This document shows, piece after piece, positions 52,850 through 64,000 of a stretch of 64,000 bases of DNA (position 1 is its first letter; the number at the start of each line of letters is the position of its first letter). This DNA is from Macrotis lagotis. Lineage: Eukaryota; Chordata; Mammalia; Peramelemorphia; Peramelidae. The translations under genes were made by a program, and so were the position numbers. The DNA lies in the NCBI RefSeq assembly GCF_037893015.1, contig NC_133658.1, forward strand, positions 883,865,038 through 883,929,037, written 5' to 3'. A model generated the notes under the pieces. The model made no database searches, was not told the DNA's origin, and worked only from the letters and a program-made list of their open reading frames with translations.

Positions 52850-54332
52850 TTAAAATTCTTTCGATTAAAAAAACCCAAACTCTTCAATCCCTAAAGAAAA
52901 ATCCAAATGACCCAAAACTACCTTTTTAAGAAGCTGAAAGCGAGAAGCCAGTTCTATGGCAAGTTGGCAGTGAGCAGCAGACAAGGTGAGGGCTACAAGT
53001 TCAGCATGAAGACTGTCAGCAGCCAGAGAGGTCCAGATCCCCAGGCCTGCACTAGCCTTTCCTGCAGAAGCCTCAGATCTCTGGTTGAAGCCTTCTATCC
53101 CTCCTCCTGAGGGGCTTTTCCAGTGCCAAGGATGAGCAATGTGGGGGGACAAGGGGGGAGTTGTCTATAGGCTCATGGGCAGGGTCCTTGTGCCAGGAGG
53201 TCTGTCAAGGTAGGAACAATGATGTCTTCTTCCCAGGTTCCCAACAGCTCCTGCATTCGCCCTAGTCAGTAGAGGTGCCACCCTGGGCTCCATTTGCAAG
53301 AGACTTAACCCACTGAATTTTTAAAAGGCACAGATCCTCCATACCTTTCCTCATGGAACTGCTATTAGTAGGTGGTCCACAGACAAATGTGAGGAGAGAG
53401 GCCCAGTCAAAGATAAAAGGGATGCTTCCCTTCCAGCCTCACTGGGAAGGGTGTAAGAACTATCAAGACTTTCTAAGTGAGTTGAATGTTTTCATGCAAT
53501 ACCAATGGATCACTTTATAAAATGAGATTTTTGATCCACACCTGTGATTTCCACAGGGCAGAAAGACCCATCCCGCCCCCAGTCCAGAAACTCCCTTTCT
53601 ACCAAAGTCAATCCACTGATCAAAGAGCATTTAATCTTTAGGTCAAGTTACCAGTATGTACCCGAGGCTGGACTGGAACCCAAAGCCTCCTGACAGGTAG
53701 GTTGGCTCTGCAACTCTGCCATGTGCTTCTCTTAGAATGAGTTAAAGTAATCATATTCAGAAGAAAAAGATCAACTGGGATGGGGGGGGTGGCTTGTTAG
53801 GCCCCTGATTCCCCACTCTGGGACAGGGCCACTCTGCTCTCTTTTCATGCCATCATCACCACATAGCCCGGAGGCATGCATGGTGAGGCTGGTCCTCTAC
53901 TCCAAACTGGAGCCTCTGGCAGCCTTGGAGAATCTGGGGCATCCCCAGGCCCCAAGGAGGCAGCATTGGAGGCAAATCCTTCAATTCAATATAGGCATTC
54001 CTGAAAAAACAAACCCCTTGAAACAAACCATTCCTGGTGTCTTCTACAATCTTCCCCTCCTCTTCTTACTGAAATGTTTGAGGTAGGAGTATTGGGATTT
54101 GCAATAAAGAGAGAAATTAAAAATAATTACCTAAAGTACTATGACTTTGCACATTGAAGAAAGTAGTAAAAAACGAAACAGCATTCTCTTCCATCAGCAG
54201 TGGGGCTGACAGCTGCATCTAACTCCCAGCTCCCTACAGAACTAGGCCCACCTCTCCCCTGAGCGCGCCACTCTTGCCCCTCAGCCTGCTGACCATGGCA
54301 AGCTGGATGCCCAGAGACATCTCAAACGTGGC

Positions 54333-54990
54333 TTGTCCTCAACCAATCGCAGTCATTCTGCCTCCCCGCCATCCCCTCCCTCATCTGCCCTATCTCCTGG
54401 GGTTCTCCATTATTCTCTGACCCCTCCTATTCACATCTGTTGCCAAACCTTGGTGTTTCTACCTCTCATCCCATTCACTCCCTTTTCTCTAAGCACTAAA
54501 TTTGTGGCTCCCTCAGTTCAGGCCCTCCTTGTTACACACCAAGATTGTTCTAATAGCCTCCTAATTGATGAAATTTCTTGCCCTCTAGACCTCTCACCAC
54601 CCCTGCCCAAGCTTCCCCAGGGATTCTCCTTAAGCCCAGATTGGACCCCTTCACGCCCCTACTCTGTCGCTGCCAATGGTGCCTCCCCCTCCTCCCTCTT
54701 CTCAGAACCCAATTTCCTTTCCACAGTCTGTCTGCTCCTCCCCTGGCTCTCATCTCCCACCCTCCTGCCTTTCCTCACAACCCCCTATAAGAAAACACTA
54801 GGAGAGGTGGGAAGGTTTTATGACTCTTGTTCCAAGTTATGTTTTCTCTGCAGGCTATCTCCAATTACACAGGGACTTGGCCCCCTACTTGCCTACCTGG
54901 GAGATCCTTACTCAGGTCCTAGGTTCACAGCCTCAGACTGGACAGAAGACAAGAGGCCAACTGGTTTAACAGTTTTATTTAACAGATGAG
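54333..54990 (+). repeat. Possible old LINE-like fossil with a 218-codon open frame
   Basis: A pyrimidine-rich stretch with the longest open frame in the window. The part TTGTTACACACCAAGATTG then CTAATAGCCTCCTAATTGAT gives LVTHQDCSNSLLIDE, which recalls the LVTSRLDYCNSLLxGLP stretch near the end of L2/CR1-type reverse transcriptases. No other domain, no splice context, and composition is Pro/Ser/Leu-rich. I treat it as a repeat relic, not a gene. Confidence 0.35.
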
Positions 54991-55020
54991 GAAACTGAGA
55001 CCCAGGGAGCTTAAAAGCAA
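54960..55020 (-). mobile_element. MIR fragment, reverse
   Basis: TTTAACAGATGAGGAAACTG and GACCCAGGGAGCTTAAAAG on + are a short reversed MIR core. Confidence 0.5.
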
Positions 55021-56802
55021 TGAGATCCCCCCTGCTCTTTTGTAAAGAAAATAAAAGTTCAGGTCAAACCATAAAATGTCAATAATTTCCATTTAGATTT
55101 CAAAAAGAAGTGAAAAATATGAACTTTCAATAAATATGAACCTTTACAATTTTATATTTTTTCTCTCAAAAAATTAAAACACAAATAGTTTGGATTTGAT
55201 GGTTTCACTTGGACTTTTAGTTGATATTATGCTTACTTGTACTTGTTTAGCGGGTTGTTTGTAATAATAAAAAATTATTTTAGGTAAAGAAGAAAAAAAA
55301 GAATTAGTTCCTTTGGGAGTCCAGTATTGGTTTTTACTGCTTGCTAGGAAGGAACAAAGGTCATGTCTTTTCTAGATTCCAGAAGAATGTCTGGACAATG
55401 CCATCCTTAGCTGTCTGCTCCTTTTCTCAGTGGCTGCCCCGGCCAGGCTAACCTGGCATCCTTGAGGTTCCAGAATGATCACATATAGAGGATGCCCTAT
55501 TGGGCAGAAGCCACACAATGATGCATCACCAGCCTTGGTGAACAACCCAGGGACAGAGGGCTACAGACATCGAACAACCAACTCCACAGGTGCCAAGGTG
55601 TTTACCCTTACTACTTTGAGGCACAGAGAAGAACTCTAGTAGTAGAGTTGGGCAATATAGGTAGGAAAAAGTGATGGCCCACCTCTCTTCTGGGAAGTCT
55701 GGGCCTAACTCCCTCCTTCCTGGCCTCTAGGTGCCCAATGTGTGAGCTGAGAAGGAAATTCTTAAGCAGAGCAGCCCAGGACCTATGCAGTTTAACATCT
55801 GTATTATTGCTGTGGATGAAGCTTGGATGGCATGTTTATCCAAGCTGAAGGTTTACCATAAGGCTGGGTGGGATAGTTAATGTGATGGAGAGGAGGGTTC
55901 ATCTATAGCAATCAAGTCCTTCTCTTGGGTTCCAGAAAGCCAATTTTATGAGTATAGTTTTAGAGATAAGACTAGACAGTTTTGGATCTGTGATTCAGTG
56001 GGCTGGGCAAGGAATGACATGGCAGCCAAAAAGCAGGAAAAGTGATGCTTAGAACAAGGAGGTGATGTCCTGGAGGGTTTTGTTCATTCTGAGTGTGACA
56101 TTTGGAGGAAGAATGTGGTAAGATTCAGTGGAGGGTGACTAGGAGTAAGAGGACTGGAGATCATGCCATAGAAGGATATTGGCTGAGGAAAGATAGAGTC
56201 ACATGTCTGAAAGCCTCTTATGGTGGGTTTCATTCATTCATGAGGTTTCATTTGTGTGAAAGGTGCATGGAGTTCTTAATTTCCTAACAAATGGATTCTT
56301 CATCACCAGAGGTCTTCCACCTGTCACTGGATGAGACTCTCTGGAGAGGTGTAAAGGACAGGGGCTCGGGGTGCAGAAAGACACAAACATGTTTTAGATG
56401 TGACCAACATGGGAATTTGGGTGAACCCTCCTCTGAGACTGAGGCGACGGGGGTAGGAGGATTGCCCCCCAGACCCCTCCTTGGCTCCTCACACTTATTT
56501 TTTGTCCCTTTGAAACACCTGCTGTGGTGGTTTTGTGGCTATTCTCTGTGAACTCACTGGGCCTCCTGTTCTTGGCTTGGCTGACTTCTCCCTGGGCATC
56601 AATTGATCCAACTCTTCCCAGGTTTCTCTGTAGTCATCCCGTTTGTCATTTCTTTCACAGCACAGTGAGTTGCATTCAGGGACCATGGAGTCATCCCCCA
56701 AACAAAGTTTGTTTTCAGTCCTTGACTTTTTTCAGGAGAGGTGATGGAGGTTTGATCTCACAGGGCTATCCTGGCCTCAACCCTGGGCTGATAATGATTC
56801 TT

Positions 56803-56956
56803 TTTTTTTTTTTTTTTGCAAGGCAATGGGGTTAAGTGGCTTGTCCAAGATCACGCAACTAGGTCATTATTAAGTGTCTGAGGTCAGATTTGAACTCAGG
56901 TACTCCTGACTCCAAGGCTGGTGCTCTATCCACTGCACCACCTAGCCGCCCCCTGG
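56803..56956 (-). mobile_element. Marsupial tRNA-derived SINE
   Basis: Minus-strand copy. Exact 11-bp duplication TAATGATTCTT at 56792-56802 and 56957-56967. Confidence 0.92.
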
Positions 56957-57399
56957 TAATGATTCTTAAGAAATGATGAGGTACAGAAGAGCAATGCTTT
57001 CTACAGCAGAGATTGGGGTTCCTTGGGGAGCTGGGGCAGCTCAGAGGACTGCCTGGATTTCCCCCGAAGAGGAAAGAGATTATTAAAGCACATCATCATG
57101 AAATGAACACTGGCCTAGAAAATCAAGAAAGCTCATCTATCAAGGGGAAATCATGAGCTAAATGATTGTGAAGGCCCCTTTCAGCCCCCAAATTCTATGA
57201 TTAGATCTAGTCAGTTGTCAATTCTGGGGTATGACATCTGTTTCTGGATTGTCATTTACCTCCTACAAACCACATGGCTTACTTAAAAGAGTTTGGGAGA
57301 GAGAAAGAGGAAAAAATCAAAAAGAAATAATATTAAAACTACTTTTCTGACATCAAATACAATCTACTTTTTTTCTCTCTCCAAAATCTCTAATTGATG

Positions 57400-57930
57400 T
57401 TATTTGTCCTTCACTTTTGAAGATCGTCAATAATATCACAGGTTGATATTTTGACTTGTGCGTGAATTGGATTTAAATGAGGCAGAGTTTCAAAAAGTTT
57501 CATAAAGCCCCCTCTTTTTCCCAGAGTCATCAAAGTCCAGTGACAAAATAAATGTCAGGACAACTGGCAATTATTTTGCGATACATGGATGACCTTTGAA
57601 TGGAGAAGATCATCTGACCAAGGTCTAAGGGCTCCACAGCTGCCTTCATGGTCCCTGGAACATTATTCTCCATGGCCCATTCTGCCCAGGGATGTCTTTA
57701 CATGCTTGGGGCAGACAATCCCCCCACCCCCAACTCATCCGTGGGTTTGAGATCTGTCAGTTCTCTTCAACCTGGTTAAGCCCAAGGGCCAAGATGGCTC
57801 ATCTGACCGTGGCCACTACATGCTGCTGCTCTTTGGAACCACAGGTGAAAGTTGGACTCCACAGGTGAATAAGGAGCCTTGACAAGGGTCTGCAGTCCCT
57901 CCAAATGCTCGTCCTTTGTTTTTCGGGAGA
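57400..57930 (-). mobile_element. Older marsupial SINE-like element, reverse copy
   Basis: On + it reads TTTGTCCTTCACTTTTGAAG, then GAATTGGATTTAAATGAGGC, the reverse complement of the element at 11190-11520. Further similarity to its 5' part is likely but limits are approximate. Confidence 0.55.
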
Positions 57931-57999
57931 GAAATCAGTGTTCTGGAGTAGGAATGGGCTTTGTTAAGTAATATAAGGCAAATTCCTATTTAATACAGG

Positions 58000-58480
58000 T
58001 ACATTTTCTGCCACATCTTCGACAGATAATGATCCAGCCTCTGTTTGAAAGTGTTTACATGGCAGAAAGCTCACAATCTTCTCCCAAAAGCCCAAACCTT
58101 TTCCAATCAGTTGTCATACTAACAGGTCTTTGATACCTGAAGGCCATGAATTGTGGATTAAAGTATTCTTTTCTCCATGTTCACCATCCCCATTTCTTGG
58201 GAGTGCATGCTTCTCGTGGCCTGGACACAAGCTGATGCACCTGAGATGATGACATGGGCATTCTCGATGTCTCCTTCATCCTTGTGGTCCATGGTGAGCT
58301 TGCAGACCCATATAATCCTCAAGTCTTCTTCTGAAGGACTTCTCCCTCATCTGATACTGGTGCAGCTGGTTTTCTCAGCCCCGGCTACACATCAGGAGCC
58401 AGGGCTTCCTGTCCACCTCAGACATTCTCAAGCTGGCTGATCATGGGCAGGCCATATTCCTAGGGTTGTTTCTCTGTCTG
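58000..58480. repeat. Possible diverged LINE (L3/CR1-like) remnant
   Basis: Phrases such as GATCCAGCCTCTGTTTGAAA followed by a damaged TGTCATACTAACAGGTC order recall an old mammalian repeat. Similar wording occurs near 26760-26880. Weak, no reading frame kept. Confidence 0.25.
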
Positions 58481-58635
58481 CATAGTCATGGTCACTGACT
58501 GGTACTATATACTTGAAAGGGGAATCTTCAGAAAGGCCCTTAGCTAGCCTTCAAGGATGACAGAAACATGAAGAATAAACATCCATCCCCATTCAATAAT
58601 TTCCTCTTGTTATCAACACATATCTTGACTATAGC

Positions 58636-58880
58636 AGGCAGCTAGATGGCTTGAGAATAGAAAGCTTGGAAAGACCCAAGTTCAAATCCTGCCTTAGACA
58701 CTTTCCTAGCTGTATGATCTTGAACAAGTCACTTACCTTTTGTCAGCCTCAGTTCCCTTATCTATAAAATGGGGATAAAAGCACAAATAACCTTCCAGGG
58801 CTATTGTGAGAATCAAATGAGTTAATGAAAGTAAACCTTAAAGAGGCATATGTGAGACATATTATTATTAACAGACAATA
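58636..58880 (+). mobile_element. Old CORE/MIR-type SINE
   Basis: GGCAGCTAGATGGCTTGAG head, AAGTTCAAATCCTGCC B-box region, AACAAGTCACTTACC and CCTCAGTTCCCTTATCTATA core; ends in an AT-rich tail. Confidence 0.7.
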
Positions 58881-60479
58881 AATATGTGTTTAATTGACTC
58901 TTACTGTATTTGTTTAGGTCCATTGTCCCAGCTTTTAGGCGACTATTTTTGTCATCTAATATATACTAACCCACCCTCCCCCCAACCCCTACCCAGGCCA
59001 TCTGCAGATTTGATAAGCATGCCTTTCTCCAAGTCACCAATAAAAAATGTTGAACTGAGCAAGGTCAAGTACAAAGCCCTGTGACAATTCTCAAGTCATC
59101 TCTGAATCATTTCTCCAGGCTTCATTGCCTTTCCAAAGTCATTGTTGTCTTTACCCTACCCCAACCCCCACCAAAAAAAAAAAAAAACAAAACCAAACCA
59201 CAACACTATGGGCAAGGAAAATTTCTGAGGAAGGGAAGAATTCTACTTCTCCTCTGGTTTATTTAGGGGTCCTCATGAGGGCAGGTATCCTTCTTCCCCC
59301 TACCAGCAGATCCCAGATCAGTTCCCTGGGGCAACATATAAGCAAAGCCTGAGGAATCATTTGTCATGGACTGTAGGTTGAGGGGGGAAGGAGTAACTTG
59401 GCAAAGTTCTAGCATGAAACTCTGGGTACCCCTCTGCCTGCCCCACCCCAGCCCTCCATGATGGATTGGAACCAGGAATAGTGATAGCTCATGACCTCAA
59501 GGGTAAGGCAACAGGAAACCATCCATGCATCCTTCCCAATCCCCTGAGCATAAGGAACTATCATGCTCCGGCTCATCCCAGAGGCCACAGAGAAACCTCA
59601 CTTGTTCCCTTCCTTAGTGACTCCATTTTTTGAGAGTTCAGAGACCACTTCAGCTGGGGAATAAGGAAGAGGGTCTGTGGTCAGAACCTCTGCATCTGTC
59701 CGACTCCCTTCACGAGTGGTGCTGATATTCTGACCACAAACAGCTGCGCCCCAGAGTCAATATAGAAAGAGACTTCCTGGGGACACAGTCACATGCCCTA
59801 TGGAATCATCTCCTGAAGGAACGAATGAGTCACTGGAGGCTGGAGAGAAGAGAAGAAACCAAAGGCCATCCCAGGCAGCTATGCAGTGAGGGAGGGGACC
59901 TGGGGGGGGCAGGCCATGCTCTACTGTGTGAGGAGAGACTTTTGAAAAGCTAAGCTTTCCTTTATTTATGTAAAAATGTTTTGGAGTTGTGTTTTTGTTG
60001 GGGGGTAGGGGGCATGGCTGATAAGAGGGCCACCTCTGTGACCCTAAGAGAATCACATCACTTTTCAGTGCTCTAATTAACTCTCTAAGGCTGGAAGCCA
60101 ACCTCAACTGGTCCTTTGGAGGACCCGACAAGAAAAATCACTGGTCCAGTCCCTGCCCCACTCAAAAAATCATATTTATTTGTATTAATGCCTTTCTTTT
60201 TTTACCAAAAAAAAATCCTTTCTAAGCATCTCTCCTTCCTTCCCTTCCTCCCACCCAGCTCACTCTCCCTTGTAACAAAGATGTTTAAAAGCAGTTCAGG
60301 AAAACCAACCAACACATCAGCTGTGTCTGACAGTATGTGCAACATTCTGCACCTCTGTAAAGGCGGCAGGGGAGATGGATTTTCTCTTCATTGAGGCCAG
60401 GATGGCCATTACGATTCCCCAGGGTGTTTGTTTCACTGCATTTTCCCCCAATTACTTTGGTATAGACACAGACACAGGT

Positions 60480-60650
60480 GAATAGAGGGCTAAACTTGCC
60501 TGGATTCAAACTCCACTTCAGACTCTTACCATGTGACCCTAGGTCATTAATCTCTCTCAGCCCCAGCTTCCTCCTCTCCCAGGGCTGTTGTAAGGAAATA
60601 TCTGTCAAGTATTTTGGGAACTTTACAACGTTATCTATACAAATGCTAGC
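60480..60650 (+). mobile_element. MIR-like SINE
   Basis: CTGGATTCAAACTCCACTTC, TACCATGTGACCCTAGGTCA, GCCCCAGCTTCCTCCTCTC and a GGGAACTTTACAACG 3' end. Confidence 0.55.
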
Positions 60651-60941
60651 TGCCCTCACCACCTCCGCCACCATCGCTGCTACAGCTATCATCACCACCA
60701 CTACCACTGCCTACTACATGTCTACGTTCTTATTATTTTCCTGGTTCTCTTACTCTGCTCTTCATCTGTTTTTATTTCTTCTTGTGCTTCTTGGAATTCT
60801 CCACATTTGTCGTTTCTCTTTGGTACTTATTTGGTTTCCTACTGTTACTTTCTCTAGAAGGTCTGACTTTGTTTTCGGATTTTGTATATAGAACTATTCT
60901 AATTCTGACCACTTGGGGTACATGGACATTTTTTGTTGTTT

Positions 60942-61190
60942 AGGGCAGTGAGGTGGGGCAGCGGAGAGAGCTCTGGGCCTGGAATCATTTAGACTTATCT
61001 CCCTGAGTTCAGACTTGACTTTGGACACTCACCAGCCTTGTGTCCCTGGACAAGTCACTTCACCCTGTTTCCTCTGTTTCCTCATCTGTAGAATGGACTG
61101 GAGAAGGAACTGGAAAAGCACTCCAGTATCTGCCCAGAAAGCCCCAAGGGGGTCACGGAGAATCAGACATAACTGAAAAGGACTAAAATT
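60942..61190 (+). mobile_element. Longer marsupial SINE subfamily
   Basis: GGGCAGTGAGGTGGGGCAGC head, ACAAGTCACTTCACCC, CTCATCTGTAGAATGGACTG, and the 3' part CCAGTATCTGCCCAGAAAGC with GGTCACGGAGAATC. Confidence 0.8.
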
Positions 61191-61794
61191 GCCCTAGTGG
61201 TGGGTTAATATGCCTGCTGTTCTACAGGTTCCTCTTGAACATTCTCATCCCTTGTCATCTTTGTTCATTTTCTAGAGGGAAGTGAAACCTCCAAGTTAGT
61301 TTGATTTGCATTTCTCTTATTATCAGTGATTTGCAGCCATCTTTCCTTCCCCATGCTTGCCCATAGTTTGCAGTTCTTCTTCTGAGAACCACTGGGGCAC
61401 CAAGCTTGACCAAGTAGTCATGGGGGAAGTTGGGGAGGATTTTAAATGAGCCTCGCCAGGGGCACGATTGGCCCAGCGACCAGTATCCACTGGAAAGTGT
61501 TCACACTTCTCTCCACCCACCATCACACAGGACCAGAGCTATGAGACAGCTCAGAGGTCCTCTGGGCCCATCCCCCCATTTTAGAGATGAGAAAAAAGAG
61601 GCCCATGGAGATGAAATGACTTGTCCAAGGGCTCTAGGCAGGACATCTCCATGATGATCTTTGGGCCCAGACCTTGTAGACTTGAGAGCCCAAAGCTGTG
61701 CAGATTTAAGAAACAATAACCACTTACAATCTATTTGTCCCCCAAAATAGGAACAACATCCCGGAGAGTCAGCATTTAGACCGAGCATTAAGAT

Positions 61795-61965
61795 GTTCAA
61801 ATAAACATTGTTTAAATGTTTCTCACCACAACCCTGGAAGGAAGGTGCTGTTACTGTCCCCATTTTATCGATGAGGAAACTGAGGGTCCAGAGAGGTGAA
61901 AAGATTTGGATTTGAATTCAGGTCTTTCTGACTCCAGGTCCAGGGCTCTGGGTGCTGTGCCACCC
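61795..61965 (-). mobile_element. MIR-like or CORE SINE, reverse
   Basis: ACCACAACCCTGGAAGGAAG, CCATTTTATCGATGAGGAAA, TTTGAATTCAGGTCTTTCTG and GGGTGCTGTGCCACC on +. Confidence 0.6.
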
Positions 61966-63606
61966 CAGAGATAGACCATGTCTACCACAAAGCCAAACCC
62001 AGAGGGGAAGTATCCAGCTCACCCCAGCCTGAGCAAGGACACAAAGCAAAATCAAAACCCTCCATCCAGTGCCCAACACTGGACAAAAGACAAGCTGCTT
62101 TCACCTCACTTTACCCCAATGGGGTCCTCCTGAGCTGCTTGCTCTGATGTTTATTTTCAGACTTTATCCTTGAAAATCACTTCTCAGCAAGTGTTACTTT
62201 CTCTATCACCTTCCCCAATCAAGGAAATCCCCACTTTTCCTCCTCCTCGCCCCAGCAGCACCACCCAGCTCTTCCCAAGGCTGCTCTTAATGGTGCTCTG
62301 GGCAAGGGCCCTCCTGGGAAGGCCAAACAGAAATCATTCTCCATTGCTCAAAGCTTGAGAGTCCCTGAGCACCAGCTCAGCCTAGAGACCGAAGGTCTTC
62401 CTTCCTATTAGAAAGGCCTCAAGTCTTCAAGGCCTATTTCATTGGAGAGTAGAAGAGATGACAAAAGCGGGGATCAACCTGCATGAAGAGTGCCCTTGAG
62501 ACCCTTACCACAGGCCCTGCTGGGTTTCCAACCAATGACCAGCATCCTGGAGGAGGGAGAAATCCTGAGGCTTTTCTAAGCCATGCCCTTTACCAGCCAA
62601 CACCTGATGTGTAAGGGAGATTTTTATTCCAATCTGCCACCTGCCTCATGTCCTGCATCATGACCCATTTTAAGAGCTGGCCTCTAGTTCAGACTTTTCA
62701 GGCCAAAATGTCGAATCTGGATACAACCGTGCATAGGACAAGCCAAGACCCTCCTAATGGACCCTGGTCAGTGGCTAACTTTGTTGGAAGGGATGGTTAG
62801 GGAAGACTTGTTGAGGCGGAGGGGGATGGAAGTCAGGGGGCAGAGGGGGTGTGAAGACAAGGCCTGGAGCACAAGCTCAAGCTCTAAGGAACAAGACTTG
62901 CCATACTGATTGAAATGGTAAGAGCAAAGAGTGTCAGGGGAAGGGGACCCTCTGGGATGGAGCTGAGTCATCATTTAAGATGTAGGGCCAAAGTCTGGGC
63001 TGGAGGGAAGAAGTGAAGAACATACTTTTTAAAAAAATTCAAAAATAAGATTAAATCACTAAAGAAATCAAGAGGATCAAAAAACCAGTGGGAAAGGGGA
63101 GCTCGAGAAAGAGTTTTTAAAACCCTTTTGTGAACTCTCAGCAAAGATGAGTCAACCCTACCTTCCAACTGACACACATCACTGGAAAAAAATTCATGTG
63201 AACCATCTCTGTCCCTGTTCAATCCCTGCCCCCCCCCCCCAAATCAGGATTCAAACCTTCCCCAGGGCCGATGAGTCAATTGTTGGAGTATGGGGAGGGC
63301 CTGCTGCCCCTCCTCCGGTGCCTACCCCCAACCACAAACCAAGGCACAGGATGATGTCCTGTGCTTACACAGCATCAATATAGTCTCTGCTGGGACCTGG
63401 CAGAAGGGAATACTCCACGCCCACCCTGACTATGGCCCCCTTGGAGACTTGCAAACCACCCAGACCTATGGAAACAAAGGGAAAGTCCTTGGGAAAATCC
63501 TTCCTGTGCTGTAAGAGCCTCTCTTCTTTCATTCAGAAACTAAGTGCAGTGGTCCAAGACTATAAACAGCATCTGGGGCTAGGCCTTGGCTCTCCCCTTC
63601 ATTTCT

Positions 63607-63679
63607 TTCTCTCTCTCTCTCCTCCCTCATCTCTGTCTATCCATCTCTACATATAGTGTGTGTGTGTGTGTGTGTGTGA
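63607..63679. repeat. CT-rich and (GT)n microsatellites
   Basis: TTCTCTCTCTCTCTCC at 63607-63622 and about 12 GT units at 63656-63679. Confidence 0.9.
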
Positions 63680-64000
63680 TAAATGAGAAAACTCCTGCCA
63701 CTGATCTGGACATTCTGGCCTTAGTGTGTTTTTAAAGCAATCAGAGTCCACTTAAGATCCCACCGCTAGCATCTCTTAGAGGTCAGATTTGAGCCCAGGT
63801 CCTCTTGACCCCAAGGTCAACTATGTTCTCCTGTCTCTTCTTATACTGGCATACATACATGCAAACAAGCATCCATGTGTCTCTATATGTGTAATCAAAA
63901 AAAAATCTTTGATGATCTTGATTTCTATTAGTTTAACAACACATACACACTCTGGATTCAGGCACACTGGTTTCTCCCTCCCCCCATTCCCACTCTGTGT

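Larger units (their letters stand above)
52067..64000 (-). other. PIK3CD: PIK3CD 5' intron or upstream region, no coding exon seen
   Basis: Twelve kilobases beyond the first coding exon. Holds two young SINEs, several older SINE/MIR pieces, a TTCA-rich repeat, possible LINE fossils and a GT microsatellite. In human, PIK3CD has non-coding 5' exons far upstream, so part of this is probably intron 1. I could not place a non-coding exon, and no CpG-rich promoter is visible. Confidence 0.6.

Overview
This is vertebrate, and specifically marsupial, nuclear DNA. It has no bacterial-style gene packing, and its genes are split by many GT-AG introns. It carries repeated copies of a tRNA-derived SINE whose head reads GGGGCGGCTAGGTGGCGCAG and whose tail is A-rich, a family typical of marsupials. 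Several copies still have clean target-site duplications. I cannot tell an Australian from an American marsupial by eye.

Two protein-coding genes meet tail to tail. CLSTN1 (calsyntenin-1) runs on the + strand. Its exons 3 to 19 lie at 13421-38594, and the first two coding exons (signal peptide and mature N-terminus) are not visible and must lie upstream. PIK3CD (catalytic p110-delta subunit of PI 3-kinase) runs on the - strand. All 22 coding exons lie at 42319-52037, from the start codon at 52035-52037 to the stop at 42319-42321. Every splice phase agrees in both genes. The PIK3CD exons sum to 3141 nt (1046 residues plus stop). The visible CLSTN1 exons sum to 2738 nt, in frame to the stop. 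The order is that of human 1p36.22, so this is a conserved syntenic block.

Regions: 1-13420 is the 3' part of a large CLSTN1 intron, AT-rich and full of SINEs and older repeats. 13421-38594 holds the CLSTN1 exons, starting with a 30-nt microexon and ending with an acidic kinesin-binding tail. 38595-40310 is the CLSTN1 3' UTR with three AATAAA signals. About 75 bp separate it from the predicted PIK3CD 3' end (about 40385). 40385-42318 is the PIK3CD 3' UTR. 42319-52037 is compact, GC-rich PIK3CD coding sequence. 52067-64000 is the 5' intron or upstream part of PIK3CD, with repeats only. No promoter or CpG island is evident for either gene, so both start outside the window.

The two genes do unrelated jobs. 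CLSTN1 is a synaptic and vesicular membrane protein that links cargo to kinesin-1. PIK3CD is a leukocyte lipid kinase. I saw no new enzyme system. The points most worth a second look are the two cassette exons of CLSTN1, the nearly touching 3' ends, a GAT-type repeat pressed against a PIK3CD splice acceptor, a two-residue insertion in the p110-delta N-lobe, and nested retroposons.
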